From NCBI GenBank assembly GCA_963768025.1, contig CAVYGM010000028.1, forward strand, positions 1-31,449: 31,449 nucleotides of DNA. The letters are read 5' to 3'. Under the pieces are notes generated by a model. That model saw nothing but the letters and a program-made list of their open reading frames with translations. It ran no database searches and was not told where the DNA came from. Below are positions 1 through 9,047 of the stretch, in pieces. A program made the translations under genes and the position numbers. Numbering within the stretch: position 1 is the stretch's first letter; the number at the start of each line of letters is the position of its first letter. Source of the stretch: CAVYGM01 sp963768025. GTDB taxonomy: Bacteria; Bacteroidota; Bacteroidia; Cytophagales; Spirosomataceae.

Positions 1-152
1 TCCGCGGAATGCCCCTGCGCGACGCCCTGTATATCATGGAAAACAAAGGGTACCAGGTTACCTTCAAAGGTACCGGTAAGGTCGTGTCCCAATCCCCCGA
101 GGCTGGGGCCAACGCTCCGGGTCAAAAAAGAATTATGCTTAGCTTAAAATAA
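1..152 (+). CDS. ftsI: Penicillin-binding protein/FtsI, C-terminal PASTA domain (partial)
   Basis: Only the last 49 or so codons are present; the gene enters from the left edge in the frame beginning at base 3 and stops at TAA 150-152. The residues form the end of a PASTA domain: a segment starting RGMPLRDAL, then a KGYQV strand, and the typical VVSQSPEAG turn with an APGQKR strand. PASTA domains sit at the C-terminus of division transpeptidases in Bacteroidota, outside the inner membrane, where they help bind nascent peptidoglycan. The stop lies five bases before murE, which matches the usual ftsI-murE-mraY order, so ftsI is inferred mainly from position. The catalytic transpeptidase domain is off the window, so another PASTA protein cannot be strictly excluded. 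Confidence 0.75.
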   Translation, partial: RGMPLRDALYIMENKGYQVTFKGTGKVVSQSPEAGANAPGQKRIMLSLK

Positions 153-157
153 GAAAA

Positions 158-1660
158 ATGGAAGTACCAACCCCTCCAATGCCATTAGAAGTACTCCTGA
201 AGGAGGTGCCGGATGCCAATGTCGTCGGAAACCCGGCCATACCCATTACCGCGCTCATTCTGGATTCTAGAAAAGCCCGCGAGGGTACGCTGTTCGTGGC
301 GGTGCGGGGTACGCAGGTCGATGGCCATTCGTTTATTGAAAAAGCAATTGACCTGGGCGCGCGGGCTATCCTTTGCGAAGACCTCCCGGCCCTTACCCAC
401 CCCCACGTTACCTACGTTCAGGTGCTGGATTCAGCCCGAGCAATGGGGATGATGGCCTCGGCCTTTTATGGTCACCCTTCCAGGCAGATGCAGCTGGTCG
501 GTGTCACGGGTACCAATGGCAAAACCTCCGTGGCTACCCTTCTTTTCAGAATGTTCCGCGCCCTTGGGTATCGCTGCGGGTTGCTCTCTACCGTCCAAAA
601 TCAGATCGAGGACGAGGTTATCCCCGCTACGCACACGACGCCTGACTCCGTCACCCTCAATGGCCTGCTGGCTGACATGCACCGGCAGAAGTGTACCCAC
701 GTGTTTATGGAGGTTAGCTCCCACGCCGTAGCGCAGCAACGGATCGCGGGCCTGGTATTCTGCGGGGGTATTTTTACCAACATTACCCACGACCACCTCG
801 ATTTCCACAAAACCTTTGACAACTATATAAAGGCGAAAAAGGGCTTTTTTGATCAATTGCCCCGGCACGCCTTTGCTCTGATCAATATTGACGATCGCCG
901 GGGGGCGGTTATGGTGCAAAATACCGATGCTCGGGTGGAGACTTATTCGCTCCAAACTGTTGCTACCTTCAAAGGGAAACTCCACTCCGAAACGCTGTTT
1001 GGCATGCACATGGACCTGAACGGGCACGAAGTGTGGTTTAGGCTCATTGGCCGTTTCAATGCCTATAACCTGCTGGCGGTGTACGGGGCGGCTGTTCTGC
1101 TCGGTGAAGCACCCGAAGAGGCGCTTTCGGTGCTTTCGGAACTCAAAAGCCCCCCCGGCCGGTTTGAGCAGATCCCTTCCGGCCGTGACGTCATAGGTAT
1201 TGTGGATTACGCCCATACACCCGATGCCCTGCAGAATGTACTGGAAACCATCACCCACCTTCGCCTCGCCAACGAGCAGGTACAACTACCCCGGATCATT
1301 ACGCTGGTAGGATGCGGCGGGAACCGGGATGCCGAAAAACGCCCCAAAATGGCCGCCATTGCCTGCAAGTTTAGCGATTGGGTAATTCTGACGTCCGACA
1401 ACCCCCGCTTTGAAGACCCGCTGGTGATCCTGGATCAGATGCTCAAAGGGGTACCGCCGGTAGACCATAAGAAGGTAACCGTAATTCCTGATCGTCGCGA
1501 GGCTATCTATGCCGCTTGCGATGGAGCGCTAGCCGGCGACATCGTGCTCGTGGCGGGCAAAGGCCACGAACCCTACCAGGAGATTGAGGGAGTAAAGTAT
1601 GATTTTGACGACCGTGAGATCCTGCGAGAGGCATTCGGCGCGACCATAAAGGAAAAATGA
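158..1660 (+). CDS. murE: UDP-MurNAc-L-alanyl-D-glutamate--2,6-diaminopimelate ligase
   Basis: This cytoplasmic Mur ligase adds meso-diaminopimelate to UDP-MurNAc-L-Ala-D-Glu using ATP, the third amino-acid step of peptidoglycan precursor synthesis. The 500 residues match the family length. The ATP-binding P-loop GVTGTNGKTS lies at about residues 115-124, the central ligase domain contains the TNITHDHLDFH segment, and the DNPR motif at 414-417 is the signature that selects diaminopimelate rather than lysine. A late AGKGHE segment is also present. The gene follows the ftsI end by five bases, indicating co-transcription. The chosen start is ATG 158; ATG 179 is a possible alternative that would drop seven residues. 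No defects were seen. Confidence 0.97.
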   Translation: MEVPTPPMPLEVLLKEVPDANVVGNPAIPITALILDSRKAREGTLFVAVRGTQVDGHSFIEKAIDLGARAILCEDLPALTHPHVTYVQVLDSARAMGMMASAFYGHPSRQMQLVGVTGTNGKTSVATLLFRMFRALGYRCGLLSTVQNQIEDEVIPATHTTPDSVTLNGLLADMHRQKCTHVFMEVSSHAVAQQRIAGLVFCGGIFTNITHDHLDFHKTFDNYIKAKKGFFDQLPRHAFALINIDDRRGAVMVQNTDARVETYSLQTVATFKGKLHSETLFGMHMDLNGHEVWFRLIGRFNAYNLLAVYGAAVLLGEAPEEALSVLSELKSPPGRFEQIPSGRDVIGIVDYAHTPDALQNVLETITHLRLANEQVQLPRIITLVGCGGNRDAEKRPKMAAIACKFSDWVILTSDNPRFEDPLVILDQMLKGVPPVDHKKVTVIPDRREAIYAACDGALAGDIVLVAGKGHEPYQEIEGVKYDFDDREILREAFGATIKEK

Positions 1661-1728
1661 TTCCCGGTCCATTTGTCCAAAATAATGCGGAGCAACCCCG
1701 AAATACCTGGGTTTAGATTATGAAGCTA

Positions 1729-1760
1729 TTGGATAAAAAAGCATTTTTGCGCTACTTTTA
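1729..1760 (+). promoter_or_regulatory. Candidate Bacteroidota-type promoter for mraY
   Basis: In the 128-base gap between murE and mraY there is TTG at 1729-1731 and, 21 bases further on, TACTTTTA at 1753-1760. The latter matches the Bacteroidota -7 consensus TAnnTTTG except for the last base, and the spacing fits the -33/-7 arrangement. It lies about 29 bases before the mraY ATG, so mraY may be transcribed on its own as well as from upstream. This is pattern matching only. Confidence 0.4.
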
Positions 1761-1788
1761 GCACGAATCCCAACTACCTCTTTCCCCC

Positions 1789-3003
1789 ATGCTGTACTAT
1801 TTGTTCGATTACCTCGACAAACAATTCAATTTTCCCGGAGCGGGCGTATTCCAGTACATCTCCTTTCGGGCCTTGGGATGTACGGTGGTTTCCCTGCTCA
1901 TTGCTGCGGTGTACGGTCGGAAGATGATTGAATTTCTTCGTCGAAAGCAAGTTGGCGAAAGCATCCGGGACTTGGGACTGGTGGGCCAGCTCGAAAAAAA
2001 AGGGACTCCTACCATGGGTGGCTTTATTATCCTGGCTTCGTTGCTGGTACCCGTCCTTCTTTTTGCCAATCTCACCAATGTGTATATCGTACTACTTATC
2101 ATCACGGCTATTTGGACGGGGATGATTGGATTTGTGGATGATTATATCAAAAAATTCAAGAACGATAAGGAAGGCCTGCACGGCCGCTTCAAGGTAATAG
2201 GTCAGGTGGGACTGGGAGTAATTGTTGGGGTCACGTTGTCGTTCAACCAACACGTCAAAATCAGGATCTACGACCAGCCGCTGATCAGTTCTACCCTGGG
2301 AGAAGTACAGCGCTACCACGACATTGTCAATCCCACTATTACCACCGTACCTTTTGTCAAGAACAATGAATTTGATTACAGTTTGTTGTTATCCGGCTGG
2401 CTTCCGGATGAATACACCTGGATCATCTATACCATCATTGCCATTTTTATCATTACCGCCGTATCCAACGGGGCCAATATTACCGACGGCATTGATGGCC
2501 TGGCGGCCGGCGTTTCGGGCATTATCGCCCTCACCCTGGGGGTACTGGCCTACTTGTCGGGAAACGTGAAGTTTGCGCAGTACCTCAACATCATGTACAT
2601 CCCAAACTCTGGCGAGTTGGTGATTTTCTGCGCGGCTTTCGTCGGAGCCTGTGTGGGTTTTCTGTGGTACAATGCCTACCCGGCGCAGGTATTCATGGGC
2701 GACACCGGCAGTTTGATGCTCGGGGGTGTTATCGCCGTGCTTTCCCTGGCTGTTCGCAAAGAACTCCTCATCCCCATTCTGTGCGGGGTTTTTCTGGCCG
2801 AAAACCTTTCGGTAATCATGCAGGTGAGTTACTTTAAATACACAAAAAAACGATACGGCGAAGGGCAGCGGATTTTTCTCATGTCGCCCCTGCACCATCA
2901 CTTCCAGAAGAAGGGGTACCACGAGTCCAAAATCGTGACCCGCTTCTGGATCGTGGGTATTATTCTCGCCATTCTTACCCTGGCTACCCTGAAATTGAGG
3001 TAG
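1789..3003 (+). CDS. mraY: Phospho-N-acetylmuramoyl-pentapeptide-transferase
   Basis: MraY transfers phospho-MurNAc-pentapeptide from UDP to undecaprenyl phosphate in the inner membrane, giving lipid I. The 404-residue protein is strongly hydrophobic with about ten membrane segments. The family motifs are all present: FVDDYIKK (catalytic aspartates near residues 117-118), NITDGIDGLA from about 230, GDTGSL from about 304, and the C-terminal PLHHHFQKKG loop. There is an extra segment of roughly 40 residues between about 165 and 205 (around TLGEVQRYHD), as is usual in Bacteroidota MraY. The next gene in this cluster would normally be murD, but here a terminator follows, so the cell-wall cluster ends early. 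Confidence 0.97.
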   Translation: MLYYLFDYLDKQFNFPGAGVFQYISFRALGCTVVSLLIAAVYGRKMIEFLRRKQVGESIRDLGLVGQLEKKGTPTMGGFIILASLLVPVLLFANLTNVYIVLLIITAIWTGMIGFVDDYIKKFKNDKEGLHGRFKVIGQVGLGVIVGVTLSFNQHVKIRIYDQPLISSTLGEVQRYHDIVNPTITTVPFVKNNEFDYSLLLSGWLPDEYTWIIYTIIAIFIITAVSNGANITDGIDGLAAGVSGIIALTLGVLAYLSGNVKFAQYLNIMYIPNSGELVIFCAAFVGACVGFLWYNAYPAQVFMGDTGSLMLGGVIAVLSLAVRKELLIPILCGVFLAENLSVIMQVSYFKYTKKRYGEGQRIFLMSPLHHHFQKKGYHESKIVTRFWIVGIILAILTLATLKLR

Positions 3004-3027
3004 TCAAGCAAACAGCCTCTCATTCGC

Positions 3028-3058
3028 AGCCCGTCTGGTATTCCCAGCGGGCTTTTTT
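3028..3058 (+). terminator. Rho-independent terminator after mraY
   Basis: AGCCCG (3028-3033) pairs with CGGGCT (3048-3053), and CTGG (3035-3038) pairs with CCAG (3044-3047), with one bulged T and a five-base loop. A run of six T follows. It begins 25 bases after the mraY stop and separates the cell-wall genes from the ergothioneine genes. Confidence 0.85.
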
Positions 3059-3135
3059 GTGTACCTCATGCAGCTCCCCAACCTTTGGCACAGATTTGGT
3101 GTTTTAGCTAGAATATGTGCAGACCATCAAAATTT

Positions 3136-4345
3136 ATGAAAACAGAAATTCAGACACTCTCCCCCCCTTTCGAAACTACCCAACACCCCGATATTGCCGC
3201 AAGCTTTGAAGTGGTCCGTCAGTACAGCGAAGACCTCTGCGAGCCCTTGCAACTGGAAGACTACATTCCTCAGCCCGTTGAGTTTGTGAGTCCGCCCAAG
3301 TGGCATCTGGCGCATACCAGCTGGTTTTTTGAAGAATTTATTCTTGTCAAACTCCACAAAAACTACCAGCGCTACCACCCCGATTTCAGCTACCTGTTCA
3401 ATAGCTACTACAACCACATGGGCAGCCGCGTCATGCGCACCGATCGGGGCAATATCACCCGGCCCGGGGTAGAGGAGGTATACAGCTACCGCCGCTACAT
3501 TAACAACGCCATGCGGGAGTTACTGGCTGCCGACGTTTCCCCCGAGCTGGAAGAGTTGGTGATTCTGGGCCTCAACCACGAGCAGCAGCACCAGGAGTTG
3601 CTGATCACGGATCTGAAATATATTTTGGGACACAATCCTATTTTCCCGGTTTATAAGGACAGGTTTCTCCCTGACCGAGGTCGCCAACAGCGCCTCCGGT
3701 ACGGTGGCGATTTCGGAAGGAGTATATGACATCGGTTTTTCGGGAGGTGACTTCTGCTACGACAACGAACTAGGCCGTCACAAGGTGTATCTTGAAGATT
3801 TTGAAATAAATAAAGCACTGGTCACCAATGGCGAATACCTGGACTTTATTAACTCGGGAGGGTATCAGGCCTTCGACCTCTGGCTCGACGAAGGCTGGCA
3901 GTGGGTCCAAACGCAACAGGCACAGGCACCCCTATACTGGCACTACCTGGATGGCGAATGGCACCACTATACCCTGGGTGGCTTGCAGAAAGTGAACCCT
4001 GACTCGGTGCTTTGCCACGTCAATTTCTACGAGGCATCCGCTTTTGCGGCCTGGGCGGGCAAGCGTCTGCCCACGGAGTTTGAGTGGGAAGTGGCAGCGC
4101 CCCAGTTTCCCTGGGGGCAGCGCTGGGAGTGGACCCAAAGTGCCTACCTCCCCTACCCGCGATTCAGCAAAGCACCCGGTGCCATTGGGGAGTACAATGG
4201 TAAATTCATGATCAATCAGATGGTTTTGCGGGGCGGCTCTACGGCCACCTCACCGGGCCACAGCCGAATCACCTACCGCAATTTCTTCCACCCGCATTTG
4301 CAATGGCAATGCATGGGGATACGGCTGGCTTTTAGCAATGAGTGA
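3136..4345 (+). pseudogene. egtB: Ergothioneine biosynthesis protein EgtB, frameshifted
   Basis: EgtB is a non-haem iron sulfoxide synthase that joins hercynine to a thiol donor (gamma-glutamylcysteine or cysteine) with O2. The N-terminal part (3136 to about 3660) is a DinB-like domain containing WHLAHTSWFFEEF and the iron ligand motif HX3HXE in NHEQQHQELL. The C-terminal part (about 3661-4345) is a formylglycine-generating-enzyme-like domain with CYDNELGRHKVYLE, a VTNGEYL segment and LRGGS near the end. The two halves are in different frames: the first runs into a stop at 3727-3729, the second is open upstream past 3700. Dropping one base near 3655-3662 fuses them into a normal protein of about 402 residues. 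ATG 3136 is preferred over ATG 3115. Either a genuine null allele or a sequencing insertion. Confidence 0.88.
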
Positions 4346-4370
4346 TTGAGTGATTGAGTGATATGAGTGA
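4339..4370 (+). repeat. Tandem octamer TGAGTGAT at the egtB 3' end
   Basis: TGAGTGAT occurs three times in a row at 4339-4362, followed by an imperfect TGAGTGA at 4364-4370. The first unit contains the egtB stop codon (4343-4345) and the repeats place stop codons close behind it. It merges directly into the heptad-repeat element that follows. Confidence 0.85.
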
Positions 4371-4508
4371 ATAGTTCTGAGTTCGTAGTTCTGGGTTCTG
4401 TTCCTTTGCTACGGCCGCAGTATGGGTACTGTACCACTAAGAGGTACCTAAGGTAAAACAAATACAGAACTAAGAACCTCAAACTCAGCACCTCGAACAA
4501 AGAACTAA
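4371..4508. repeat. Heptad inverted-repeat element between egtB and egtD
   Basis: The left arm (about 4372-4404) is a run of degenerate seven-base units of the type AGTTCTG (AGTTCTG, AGTTCGT, AGTTCTG, GGTTCTG). The right arm (about 4465-4508) is made of the complementary units (CAGAACT, AAGAACC, TCAAACT, CAGCACC, TCGAACA, AAGAACT). The arms could form an imperfect long hairpin around a centre of about 60 bases. A second element of the same design lies at 21011-21179. No open frame of note is inside. Confidence 0.65.
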
Positions 4509-4529
4509 AACCTTAAAACAACAAATCCC

Positions 4530-5492
4530 TTGCAAACAACAGCAATAGCCACGCTTACTCCTTTTGCCGAAGATGTGAAGAAAGGACTATCCACTCCACA
4601 AAAGAGCTTGCCTTCCAAATACTTTTATGATGACGAAGGCAGTCGGATTTTTCAGGAAATTATGGACATGCCCGAGTACTACCTTACCCGCGCAGAAATG
4701 GAGATCATGACCCGGCAGCCCCATGCTATCGCGGCGGCACTTCCTTACCGCGACCATTTTAATATAGTAGAGCTGGGTGCGGGGGATGGCATCAAAACCA
4801 GCGAACTTCTGGCTTTTCTGGTGCAGCAGCACGCCGATTTCTCCTATATCCCCATTGACATTTCGGGTGAGGCCATGCAGCAGTTGCAAGACAAGCTCGC
4901 CGAAAACCTGCCCGATCTGGATGTAAAGCCGCAGGTAGGAGATTACTTTGAGGTTCTGCACAGCCTAGATTCCAAGGGGAGCCCAAACCTATACCTTTTT
5001 ATGGGAGGAAATATCGGGAACTACGAAAAAGAAGGCGCTCTGGCCTTGCTGGATATGCTACACGGGATCATGCGGCCCAATGGGCGGTTGTTGACGGGCT
5101 TCGATTTAAGAAAAAATCCACGGCTCATCAGCCAAGCCTACGACGACCCCCAAGGTATTACCAGGGCTTTTAACCTCAATCTCCTCACCCGCATGAACCG
5201 TGAACTTGGGGCTGATTTTGCGTTGGATCAATTCGATTTTTATAGCTACTACAATCCTCACAACGGCGAAGTACGCAGCGCATTGGTGAGTTTGGCCGAT
5301 CAGGAAGTATACTTTAAGGGACTGGATGACTCCTTCTTTTTTAAGAAAAATGAACTGATTCGCACCGAACTTTCCAAAAAATATACACTGGACGAAATAG
5401 AAAATCTGGCAAACGAAAGCGGCTTTCGCGTCGAGCAGAACTTTTTCGATTCCAACCGGTATTTTACCGATAGCCTGTGGGTGAAGGCCTGA
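4530..5492 (+). CDS. egtD: L-histidine N(alpha)-methyltransferase EgtD
   Basis: EgtD trimethylates the alpha-amino group of histidine with S-adenosylmethionine to give hercynine, the first step of ergothioneine synthesis and the substrate of EgtB. The 320 residues match the family length. Visible features are the N-terminal KYFYDDEGSRIFQEI and YYLTRAE segments, the SAM-binding ELGAGDG loop at about residues 81-87, the YIPIDIS segment near 106-112, and a YSYYNPHNGEVRSALVS segment in the C-terminal domain. No ATG lies near the front of the frame, so the start is taken as TTG 4530. It follows egtB on the same strand 184 bases downstream, with the heptad repeat element between, so it may or may not share the egtB transcript. 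Confidence 0.93.
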   Translation: MQTTAIATLTPFAEDVKKGLSTPQKSLPSKYFYDDEGSRIFQEIMDMPEYYLTRAEMEIMTRQPHAIAAALPYRDHFNIVELGAGDGIKTSELLAFLVQQHADFSYIPIDISGEAMQQLQDKLAENLPDLDVKPQVGDYFEVLHSLDSKGSPNLYLFMGGNIGNYEKEGALALLDMLHGIMRPNGRLLTGFDLRKNPRLISQAYDDPQGITRAFNLNLLTRMNRELGADFALDQFDFYSYYNPHNGEVRSALVSLADQEVYFKGLDDSFFFKKNELIRTELSKKYTLDEIENLANESGFRVEQNFFDSNRYFTDSLWVKA

Positions 5493-5674
5493 ACACAAAC
5501 GTAAAACAGTGAGTTGGAAAGGAATTTACCAGAAAAAATAGGCCCCCACATCCGGTTATTCTGACAAAAAGTCGTCTTAGTAATAGCCTGATTACAAGAG
5601 TTCAGGACTTTGTTCGTTACAACCAAGGCTTGAAAACCCTGCTCAGTCCAAATTTTCTAAACCCGGTTCCTTAC

Positions 5675-8327
5675 ATGTTTACCCGCCGTATTTCCAGCAA
5701 TTCAAAATACCTTTTGGCCCTTTTAGTAGTAGGAAGTAGCTTCGTCCTACCGCTCTTGGCGCAGACTCCCGAAGAAAATCGCTTCGTCAAGACCGTTCTT
5801 TCCAACGACCTCAACGAGCCCATGGAACTGGCCGTTGCCCCGGATGGACGCGTGTTTTTTATTGAGCGCAAAGGCAATTTTTATGTGTATGACCCTGCCA
5901 CCAGGAAAACAAAGCTTATCCGTGAGTTTCCGGTTTTTTGGGAAACCAAATACGGCAATGGCCTCATAGGTCTAGCCCTTGATCCCAACTTTGAGAAAAA
6001 CCACTACCTGTATTTTTACAATACCCCTATTTCGGATACCCCCAAGCAGCACGTGTCGCGCTTTACGTTGCTGGACGACAATACGCTCGATCTGGCATCG
6101 GAGAAGGTGTTGCTGGAAATTCCGATTGACTACGAAATAAGCCGCCATACGGGTGGTTCGCTGGCTTTTGGACCAGACGGCACGCTCTACATTTCGACGG
6201 GTGACAACACCAGCCCCTTCGCTTCCAACGGATTTTCGCCCATTGACGAGCGGCCTGGCCGTAATCAATTCGATGATCAGCGATCGGCGGCTAATCCCAA
6301 CGACCTGCGCGGAAAAATTTTGCGCATTCGTCCTGAGGCGGATGGCACGATCACGATTCCCGAAGGCAATTTATTCCCCAAAGGTACCGCCGGTACCCGG
6401 CCCGAAATCTACGTGATGGGAGCCCGGAACCCGTACCGAATTACGGTAGATGCCAAAACCGGCATTCTGTACTGGGGAGAAATCGGCCCCGACAGTGGCA
6501 AGGACGGCGACCGGGGGCCCAAGGGATACGATGAGTTCAATCAGGCCAAAAAGGCGGGATACTACGGCTGGCCGTATTTCATTGGCGACAACAAGCCCTA
6601 CCACGATTTTGACTTTGCCACCGAGAAAATAGGCCCGCTCTTTGACCCTGAACACCCGGTCAACGACTCACCTAACAACACTGGTATCAAAAATCTGCCC
6701 CCGGCCCAGAAAGCGCTGATCTGGTATCCCTACGACGAGTCGCCGGAGTTTCCCGAACTAGGCAAGGGAGGTCGCTCGGCTATTATTGGCGAGGTATATC
6801 ATTTTGACCAAAAGGCTACGTCTTCTACCAAATTTCCGAACTACTATGAGGGAGTCCTGTTCATTACCGAATGGATGCGCAACTGGGTCTTTGCCGTGCA
6901 CCTGGACAACAACCAGAATTTTCAGCGCCTCGAACCCTTTATGCCGGCTACCGGCGATTTCCGTCGGCCCATTGACATGACTTTCGGTCCCGATGGTTCC
7001 ATGTACATGCTTGAATATGGCTCTGTCTATGGCATTGATAACGACGATGCCCGCCTGGTGAGGATCGATTACAACGCTGGAAACCGGGCTCCCGTGGCCG
7101 TGATTTCGGCCAGCGATACACTCGGCACGGCCCCGCTGAAAGTAGCGTTTGAGGCCGGCAAAAGCTACGATCTGGACAAGGACACTTTTACCTACGAATG
7201 GAAATTTGATGGTAAAACGGTGGCCTCCACTACCGTCAACCCTACCTTTACCTTCGTCAAAAATGGCTCGTACCCGGTCGTCCTGAAAGTAACCGACCCG
7301 TCGGGAGCCGCTCAAACCGACACCTTACGAATCCGGATTGGCAATACGTTACCTAAGGTAGCCCTCACCACCACTGGCAATAGCACGTTCTACTTCGACA
7401 AGCAGAACCTCGCTTATGCCGTAAAGGTGACGGACAAAGAAGATAAGGTCATTGATCCAAAACGCATTAATGTAAAGCTCAACTTCATTCCGCAACTGGC
7501 CAATCAGGCTACGCTGATCGGGCACCAGGAAAGCAGCGAGAACGTGGACTTGGGTAAGGAATTATTGGAAAAAAGCGACTGCAAGGCCTGCCATCAACTC
7601 ACCAAAGCCTCGGTAGGCCCCGCCTTTGCCGACGTGTCGGCTAAGTACAGGGCCGACAAAGGAGCGCTGGCCCGGCTGGCCAATAAAGTGATCACGGGCG
7701 GCGGCGGCGTGTGGGGCGAAACCGCCATGAACGCCCATCCGCAACTTTCCAAGGAAGAAGCCACTCAGATCGTGAAGTACGTACTGGCGCTCGGTGATGC
7801 GCAAAGTACCCTTCCTCCCCAGGGCACCCAACTCCTGAAAGCCCACACCGAGGAAGGAAAGCCCGGCCTGTATCAGCTTACTGCCGCCTACACGGATGGG
7901 GGCGGTGGATCCATCGGTCCGCTGACCAATCGTACCTCGCTGTGGCTGCGCCCGGCTCAGGTAGAAGCCGAACTGGCCGATAGCCTCCACGAGGCCACCC
8001 GGCAACGCCGGGGCCTTTCCGACTTACGGAACGGTTCGTTTTTTGTGGTAAAAAAGGTGGATCTGAAAGCCATCAAGAGCCTGACTTTCCGCTATGCTGC
8101 CCCCACGGCGGGACTGAGCGCAGAAATTCACAGCGGCTCACCCACCGGGCCCCTGCTGGGGTCGGTAGCGTATACTGCCCACCCAGAATGAGACTACCTT
8201 CCTGGAAGCTACCGTCCCGCTAAAACCTACGGTGGGCCGTCATGACCTGTACTTTGTTTTTGTACGAAAGGAAGAAAACGCCACCTCTGGATCAGCCCAG
8301 CTCGACTGGGTGCGGTTTGAGCAGTAG
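5675..8327 (+). CDS. PQQ-dependent sugar dehydrogenase with PKD, cytochrome c and C-terminal binding domains; late frameshift
   Basis: A signal peptide (MFTRRIS... ending LLAQ) precedes a glucose/sorbosone dehydrogenase beta-propeller at about residues 30-460 (TGGSLAFGPDGTLYISTGDN, MGARNPYRI). A PKD domain follows at about 470-560, then a single-haem cytochrome c with CKACH near residue 636 and a candidate Met ligand in TAMNAHP, then a beta-rich C-terminal domain resembling carbohydrate-binding modules. The likely role is periplasmic oxidation of a sugar or aldose with electrons passed to the fused haem. The frame ends early at TGA 8189-8191. One base skipped near 8177-8185 restores a further 45 codons (LKPTVGRHDLYFVFV) to TAG 8325-8327, giving about 883 residues. 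ATG 5675 is preferred over TTG 5630 because it starts the signal peptide. The precise substrate is unknown. Confidence 0.85.
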
Positions 8328-8366
8328 CGCCTGGTAGTTGGTACAACTTTTGGTTTTGACGAACAA

Positions 8367-8891
8367 TCAGAAATTCATAAAAAGCTGGGCCTGCTCGTCA
8401 ATCAGCTGGTTGATGAAACCATCCTTGATTTTTCCGGCCACAAAATTCTTCTTCATAAACGGAATCCTTACTTTCTGGGCCAGTACGTGCATGCCCAGGT
8501 AGTTGAGCACATCGGTTAGGTGGCTCAGCCCGAGAGCATTGCCCTGTACGCCATCCGAGATGCCTACCAGCGCGCATTTCTTGTGAATCAGGGCATTGGG
8601 ATAGCTGAGGCCATCAATAAAAGCCTTCAAAACTCCCGGGAAAGAGTTGTTGTACTCGGGCACGATGAAGACAAATTTCTGGGAAGATTCCATCCTGGTC
8701 CGGAGCGCATTGAATTGTTCGTTTTTGCCGGAATTGTGGTACAGCGCCGAAACAATAAAATCAGCCGGAAGCTCCATGAGATCGAGGATCTGACTTTCTG
8801 TATGAAGTTCTAAAAGTAGGTTCTGATAAAAATCGGCTATTTCTCTTGACTTGGATTCAGGTCTATTGGTGCCTGATACAATGGTAATCAT
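8367..8891 (-). CDS. NADPH-dependent FMN reductase family protein
   Basis: A 174-residue flavodoxin-like protein. The start MITIVSGTNRPESKS at 8891 is chosen because the FMN phosphate-binding loop (SGTNRPESKS) then sits at the very N-terminus as in the family; the frame is open further upstream to 8993 without family-like sequence. The second characteristic segment, VFIVPEYNNSFPGVLKAFID, is the flavin-binding loop, and a KKCALVGISDG strand follows. Such enzymes reduce FMN or quinone-like substrates with NAD(P)H in the cytoplasm. It is convergent with the sugar dehydrogenase and divergent from the sulfite dehydrogenase gene. The physiological substrate cannot be read from the sequence. Confidence 0.88.
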   Translation of the reverse strand: MITIVSGTNRPESKSREIADFYQNLLLELHTESQILDLMELPADFIVSALYHNSGKNEQFNALRTRMESSQKFVFIVPEYNNSFPGVLKAFIDGLSYPNALIHKKCALVGISDGVQGNALGLSHLTDVLNYLGMHVLAQKVRIPFMKKNFVAGKIKDGFINQLIDEQAQLFMNF

Positions 8892-8986
8892 AGTGAAAAG
8901 GGAATATTTCCTTTTATAAGGAAAACCAGGGCCAAATAGTTTTGAAGAAGGATAAATTAACCCCCAAATCCTACCCGGCTTGGCAT

Positions 8987-9006
8987 TTACCACTATCTTG
9001 TGGTAA
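8987..9006. promoter_or_regulatory. Operator-like inverted repeat between divergent genes
   Basis: TTACCAC (8987-8993) and GTGGTAA (9000-9006) form a perfect seven-base inverted repeat with a six-base spacer. It lies in the 156-base region between the starts of the FMN reductase (8891, minus) and the sulfite dehydrogenase (9048, plus), about 41 bases before the latter. Its size and symmetry suit a dimeric transcription factor. No T-run follows, so it is not a terminator. Confidence 0.45.
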
Positions 9007-9047
9007 CTTGCCTACCCTAAAAACATCAAATCCTTGCCTTGTTTCTC

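Noticed and set aside
431..1285. Long minus-strand open frame of 284 codons inside murE
   Set aside because: It lies fully antisense to a clearly real gene and its product has no domain or family features.
3655..3729. Programmed ribosomal frameshift in egtB
   Set aside because: No slippery heptamer or downstream stem-loop is evident, the family is not known to use one, and five other genes show the same kind of lesion.
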